Positions 58,311-64,000 of a stretch of DNA of 64,000 nt are shown here, one piece after another. The notes under the pieces are model-generated. The model saw nothing but the letters and a program-made list of their open reading frames with translations, made no database searches and was not told where the DNA came from. Source of the DNA: Poa pratensis (Eukaryota; Streptophyta; Magnoliopsida; Poales; Poaceae); NCBI GenBank assembly GCA_947311845.1, contig CAMZMU010000096.1:16707655-16771654 (forward strand), written 5' to 3'. The translations under genes and the position numbers were made by a program. Numbering within the stretch: position 1 is the first letter of the stretch; every line of letters begins with the position of its first letter.

Positions 58311-61300
58311 TCACTTAACATTGCAACTTCTTCTTGCTTCTTGTGCTGGTGGCAGGGGGAGTTTCTTGCTCCGTTTGCTTCTGGTATTGCTTGCTGGGCT
58401 ATCAGGTGCGGCAGTATTCCCCTTCCTAGCTCGCGCAGGTACTGGAGAACCTAGAGGCAGGGGAGGATTGCACTTTGCAACATTTGGTGTGGTAGGTTTG
58501 GCCCTCTTACCCCCTCCTTTCTTCTTGTTTGGAGCACTACTTTTTGAGCTGAAAAAAGAAGTAAACAATAAATGCTAACTAAACAATACAACAAGCGACG
58601 AAAATAAAAGTTACAAGAATTACCTTGCAGATTTTGGAGTTTTGGTGGATTTTTGGAGATGTGTGTCAGCAGCTAACTCTTGGGTTATGTCAACATCATC
58701 TAGGTTTGTGTCGATGTCAACAGGATCAACATTTTTCCTCTTCCTGTTCCTAGGTTTGCCCTGAGGGAATAGCTCAGGACATGTCTTCAGCATGTGGCCA
58801 TATTCCTTGCATTGTTTGCACTTGTGTCTCTTCCTGGATATGCTCTCATGAGCTGGCTTTATCCTCTTCTCCCTAGGTCTACCAGAAGCTTTTTTTAGCA
58901 CAGGAGGGAACAGATGGAATCCCACATCAACTTCTGGCCACTGCTGCTTGTCAGTCATGGTTGGCACTTTCGTTTTGTATGCATTGCCAAATTTCTGAAC
59001 TGAGAAATATTCATGGACATAGTGTTCTATATCCTGGCCTCCTCTTATACTTGTGATAAAAGCTATGGCATGAAGACAAGGCAAACCACTTATCTGCCAT
59101 CTTCTACAAGAGCATTCATGTTTTTCCAAGTCAACGGTGTGCCTCCAACTATAGCCATGTATTCTCACTGCCACTTCAGCTGTAAAGTCTGAACTCCTAG
59201 AGAGTGAATCCAGAACTATCCCCCTTGACCGGTTGTTCATCATATTGCTAACACTTGGCAATATTTTCTTGCCTACAAGTTTCAGAGCTATTCTAGCTCT
59301 CTTGCTCCACCGAATCATTATCCACTGCCTCATAGTGTCTAAGAGGTCAAGCACAGGCAAACACCTTAATTTCCTGATCATAGAGTTGAATGATTCAGCA
59401 ATGTTGTTCATGACATAATCACATTTACATGCTTCTGAAAATTTACTTCTGCTCCACAAGTTCGGATGCCAAGTATTCAGATATTCTATAGCTTCTGGAT
59501 TGGCTTCCTGAACAGCTCTCATATGGTGCGCGTATTTTGCAGGTGAGTAAGTATATGCTGCTGGCCACATGTTCTTTTCAAAGACCTCCCCATGAAATTT
59601 CTTTCTGAAATTGATTATCATGTGCCTAAAGCACTCTCTATGCTCAGCTTGTGGAAACACGTTATGCACCGCTGTTTCCAGCCCCTTGCATGCATCTGTG
59701 CATATGACTAAGCCTTCGGGTGTACCAATAGCTGATTTGAGCTTATTCATGAACCAATCCCAATTCTCTGATGTTTCAGAATCAAACACAGCATAGGCTA
59801 CCGGATATAGCCAACTATGTCCATCAACTCCACAAGCAATTGCAAGTTGTCCTTTCCATTTTCCATACAAGGCAGTTGCATCAACGCTCAAATAAGGTCT
59901 ACAACCTGTTAGAAATCCATCAATGCAGGCCCTAAGGCACACAAATGCCCTACTAAAACGCTTCACCCCATCAATCTCCGCGTGATTGATCTCAACAATA
60001 CTTGTTGGGCACCTTCTTAGAAGCTCAGCTTGGAAGTTGTACATGATCTGGAAGCTATCTTCCCACTTCCCAAATATCTGTTCAAGAGCTATGCGCCTAC
60101 CTGCAAACACTCTCTGGTAGTGAATCTCAACATGATATTTCTCAAAAAGCTTTGTTTGCAAGGCCTTGGCAGTAAGAGTTGGATCAGTCTTCAACCAATC
60201 TAGCACTTGGGCAGCAATCCATTTCCTCTTCGCAGCTTTTACTTTGTCATCTCTTCTTTTGCTCTGGCACTTGTGTTTCACGGGATTGTTCCTCACCTAC
60301 ACAAAATAGAAAAGCAATGAAAAAACATCAATAACAAAACAAAAAGCAATAGCAAAAAGCAATCAGAATGCATCAATTCGTATAGAAACAGGAGAACAAT
60401 TACCTGAACTGTACAACCATCGGATAACACATATCCATTCAGCTGCCACTTGCATTTCCTTCCACCAATACATTTCACCCTCACTCTTTTTGTATCACTC
60501 TTGATAGTTTTGTAATTGAATTCACCTTTGACTGCATGTGTACAAAGAGCAACCTTGAACTCTTCAATAGATGGAAATAAGCAACCTTTGGTGAAAGAGG
60601 GGTTATCTTTATCATAATGCACCACTGGTATATCTTCTGGAACAGCTCCATCACTATCCTCCTCATCTGTTATCTCCTCGTCGTCCTCCTCCTCCTCTTC
60701 GCTCCGCTCGTGCACTTCCACCTCCTCACTGTCCTCGTCACTGTCCTCCTCAACATCCAAAGGACCGTGTTGACCAGTTTCATTTGCAGACCCATCCTCG
60801 TCATCAGAATACATGGTAAACTCCTCATCCATACCTACATGCTGATCTCCATCATACTCATCTTCTTGTGTTAAACCTTCCACAATAGGCTTCGGATCAT
60901 TTTTCTTTAATGTAGAAGCAATTGGTATTGGTTCAATGAGAGTGTTCACAAGCTGGTCCTCCTCACCTTTTTTGCAAAAGTGAACTTGTATCTTAATGTG
61001 CTTGCCATCTTCATTATTATCAAACATGGTCGCCACATTATCATCACTACGAACCAGCACAAAGAACTTGTTGGAGTGGTTCCACCATGAAAAAACAATA
61101 CTCTCCTCGTTGCCCCATGGCCATTGATCATGCAAGAAACTAACAAACTGCTCATAATTATCCTTCTTTCCTATGTTAGTTTTCCAACTCCAAGCTGACA
61201 CAGTGGTGAATAAGCCGAGCTCATCGGTGTAAGAGTGTGCAGCATATGTAACAGTCAATTTGTACGACGCCAAATTGGACCTAAATTTGCATAGGAATTA

Positions 61301-61600
61301 AATTAACAACTCTAGAATCTGAAATTCCCCCAAAATCGACTCAAAATTAGACAAATAACCACAGTTGTTGCAGTATACTTACGATTCGGGGGGAGATGTT
61401 GTCGTGTGGCCCGTCGGTGACGCCACGGGATGCGACGGTGCCTCTGCTTCCTTCGTCCTGGGCGAACGGGGGCATCCCGACAGCAGGAGCTCTCCCGCAG
61501 CTGCACCTCCTTCCTCCTCCATACGCGGCGCAGGAGCAGCTTCAACTGAGCCGGCGCCTCCTCCCTCCTCCATCTGGTCACAGCCTCCTTCCTCCTCCAT
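58311..61600 (-). CDS. MuDR-family transposase, intact
   Basis: Exons by GT-AG and frame: 61383-61600, 60404-61280, 58624-60296, 58311-58548. They total 3,006 nt, exactly 1,002 codons. The start is the ATG at 61600; a uORF ATG GCG TGA sits just upstream. Order: a Glu/Pro-rich lead; a PB1-like or novel N-terminal region; an acidic stretch (EEEEEDDEEITDEED); the MuDR DNA-binding domain (GCLFPSIEEFKVALCTHAV, VRVKCIGGRKCKWQLNG); the MULE catalytic domain with SVDATALYGKWKGQL, LVICTDACKGL and NNIAESFNSM supplying the D-D-E; the SWIM zinc motif ECSCRRWQISGLPCLHAIA; and a CCHC knuckle CKQCKEYGHMLKTC. The tail is basic. It would cut and reinsert the element in the nucleus. All expected motifs are present and no stop interrupts. 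Confidence 0.93.
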
Positions 61601-61923
61601 CGGCAGTCACGCCATGGCGGCGGCGGAACTGATGGGGGCTGCAGGCGGGCGGGTCAGAGGCCGCCGACGGAACTTATGGGAGCTGATGGCGGCGGAGAAA
61701 GTGGGAGGGTGGGGCTCGCGGGCGGATGGGTCGGAGGCGGATGGCGGAGATGCGGCCGCCGGCGTCGTCTAGGGTTCTTCGTGTGTTGGGGAAAATCGGG
61801 GACGGGAGAGCAGCGACTGGGGTCGGGGCAAAACTGGGAGATTTTGGTCTATATTTCTATGGGTCCCACGTACTGACAACCAAATCCTTGGTCAATTGGT
61901 TCAGCTAAACGGTCAACTAACTG

Positions 61924-62049
61924 AAGACAGACGGAAGGGGCATAAGTGAGGCATTACCGAGAACTAGAGTGGCAAAAGCGAAATGTCAAAACTTAGAGTG
62001 GCAAAAGCAAAATGGGCAAAAACCAGTGTGGCAAAAGCAAAATTTTCCC
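61924..62049 (-). repeat. MULE right terminal inverted repeat
   Basis: Inverse of 57694-57819. The transposase promoter probably lies between here and 61600, as in MuDR where the TIR drives expression. Confidence 0.93.
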
Positions 62050-62057
62050 TAGGAAAA

Positions 62058-64000
62058 TGCCCGTGCGTTGCAACGGATCATAATAAATCAATACATTATT
62101 CATAATCTTATAAATATTGAAATTTGTATCCCTTAAACAACTTAGTTTTACTTCTAGCATACACAGAAGACCGTTTTAAATTTGACAGGTATCACTTCAG
62201 AATTAGTTCCATCCAAATTTTTGTAAGCTCGTTCAGTCGGCCTTGTGCGTTCCCGCATAGTGGGTCCACCTTGGGTAACATGGAGTTATAAGGATGCGGA
62301 GGACAATAGGGTTTTTACCTTTATTTTTAGAAACACACATATATTGTAACTGGTGAAGAATGTTTACCCACAAGCTAATAAATAAAACATACCTCTTGAA
62401 AGCATAAACATTATTCCCGAGAAGCAACAATCAAAATCCTTGCTGACTATAGCATATACAATAGAGTACAAGGTGAGAGAATACTATTTTATTTGCTACT
62501 ATTTGTTTCAGTCAAGAACAAAGCTAATCTTAATGGTTGCAAGAGTAGAGAAGTCTATTAGGCATAGTGTACACATTACCACCAATGTATGTCACAGTGT
62601 ACCGAAGTGCTTGTTATGAAGTTGTATGGTCAGTTATGACCTAAATAAATGATTAGAAGTTGTTGCTAACTTGTAGCTCATGATCATATTGAGCTGTACT
62701 TGTTGTCGTCCATGTCTAGCCAAAGCATGTCCTTGAGCTGGGAAACCTAGAGACTACAATGTATTGCACATCGACCTATGCAAGCTTGCAAACCTTTTGC
62801 CATTCTTATCACAAAAATATTGTTGTTCTCATATGCAGAAGGAACAATAAAATTAAGATGTAAATTTACTTTCTATAAATGGCAATCTTCATAAACTTTC
62901 AGGCTGACATCTCCTGACCGAACAAACTATAGAGCACGAATGTACATGTTCGAATGTTTGTACAGGACAGAGTAGGCGATATGGCCCTTTATACCAACAT
63001 GATCAACATGAGTATGATAATTTTAGCACCAATAGCCCTCCGGAACAATAAATGGAACAGAAAACTGTAGGTCGTAGTTATACATATAGTGTGTGGAAGC
63101 ACAACAGACCCATATGTGCAAACTATCATCACTCACAGTCAAATTCCTCCTTCTATACTACTCTAGCCATGTGTGGTTGATGAGATGGTGTTTTGCTCTA
63201 ACACTAAGCTTGTATGTGCCTGCCCATACGATATAGGTTCAAAAACATAGCACAGCTTGCATGTCTCTCAATTGCCATATTTTCTTTCAGCACAACGCCA
63301 TCCTGCAGCAAACAAATATATTCAGTTTCCATCAACTTGCTGCATTTTTAAATAAAGTCAAATGTAGCACTAATTTCTAGATCCACCACATTTTCTGTTT
63401 TGACGGATTAATTTTTCCAACACTCCAATCCTATAAGGACATGGTACAAAATATAGTGGAGCCGATCCGATGTGGAGTGTACATATTGTTCCATCGAAAA
63501 ATTCACTAAAAACTACGGTAATATGAAGCGCGACATTTTGAAGACATCATTAAAACATAATAGTCTCGCACCATCAAAATCAAAATGGTGCAAGTGACAA
63601 AAGGTCGAAAACGACGGATAGTGGGCCAGCATCCATGTGCCACTACCCATTCTTTTCACAGATCCGTCAAAAATATCTTTAACATTAAGCGATTCTCATG
63701 TAAAATAGTGCAACTCTCCATCTTCACTACACATTAATTGTTAAATGTATACCATAACAGTAGGACTTGTAATGGAAAATTTCCATATATTTTACCATTT
63801 TACTGTCACTTGCATTACTCAAAATGGTAAACTTAAGCACATGAAAGTATCATCTGAAGGTATCAGATTGAAGTTCATCTGAAGGTATCATGTTTTCTTG
63901 CCCCCTCCCCCCCAGCCCATTTGCCCCTCCAAGATTTTGGGCCAAGCTCCGCCACTGCTTGTAACTGACCACCCTCCCGTTTTACCATATCAATCATTTT
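62058..64000. other. Right-end intergenic DNA, no gene seen
   Basis: Begins with tgcccgtgcgttgcaacgg (62058-62076), the second copy of the motif at 1471. The rest is AT-rich, without coding frames, tRNA or clear transposon ends. Near 63900 a C-rich tract and aagctccgccactgc resemble a phrase frequent in grass repeats, but I cannot assign it. Confidence 0.45.

Larger units (their letters stand above)
57694..62049 (-). mobile_element. Autonomous-looking Mutator-like element (MULE)
   Basis: Terminal inverted repeats 57694-57819 and 61924-62049 are identical over 126 bp by eye, start gggaaaattttgcttttgcc, and contain three staggered copies of ttttgcttttgccac(a/t)ct. Target duplicate taggaaaa (8 bp; 9 if the adjacent c is shared) at 57686-57693 and 62050-62057. 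It encodes one four-exon MuDR-type transposase with no frame break. Identical ends and an intact gene suggest a recent insertion. It landed inside a copy of the ccgtgcgttgcaacgg repeat. Confidence 0.93.

Overview
The window looks like a stretch of a large, transposon-rich grass genome, most likely Triticeae (wheat, barley, rye or Aegilops). That placement is inference. It rests on nested LTR retrotransposons with 5-bp target-site duplications (TSDs), a 5.2-kb LARD-sized LTR, a copia LTR of Angela/WIS type, a CACTA end, Stowaway MITEs, and a monocot-style kinase gene with GT-AG introns and GC-rich exons. No bacterial-type features, tRNA, rRNA or CRISPR array were recognised. Coordinates and TSDs were read by eye.

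Only two ordinary host genes are visible. At the left edge (82-552, +) is a short membrane-anchored, cysteine-rich protein. At 51291-53459 (-) is a two-exon AGC-VIII protein kinase of the PVPK-1/G11A/D6PK type. The kinase has two apparent single-base losses 27 bp apart that put a stop before its last ~60 residues. They could be assembly errors or a young null allele.

From 1685 to 23331 lies one Tat-like Ty3/gypsy element on the minus strand, with matching LTRs and TSD GACGC. Two younger insertions are nested in it. One is an internally deleted Athila-like element at 4762-7683 (TSD GGAGG). The other is a 5,246-bp solo-LTR/LARD-like insertion at 11289-16534 (TSD CTCCA) that splits the integrase. 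Between pol and the 3' LTR the element carries at least one multi-exon gene in antisense orientation with its own promoter-like region, now frameshifted and itself split by the 4762-7683 insertion.

From 23332 to 46215 the backbone is a diverged repeated segment (called R1 here; further copy at 882-1420). It has been invaded by a copia LTR fragment, a CACTA end, a 1.2-kb MULE with doubled terminal repeats (TSD TCGTCCMAT), a full-length L1-type LINE (27197-34426, 16-bp TSD) and a probable Helitron (34683-45835). The Helitron contains a gag-protease-only Athila-like element (38138-45707).

From 46216 to 51290 the sequence is AT-rich, with an old tandem duplication, two Stowaway-like MITEs and a 38-base G run. 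To the right of the kinase are a hairpin MITE (about 56945-57320) and a 4.36-kb MULE (57694-62049). The MULE has identical 126-bp terminal inverted repeats (TIRs), an 8-bp TSD and a four-exon, fully open 1,001-residue MuDR-type transposase, making it the best candidate here for a still-active element. The last 1.9 kb shows no gene.
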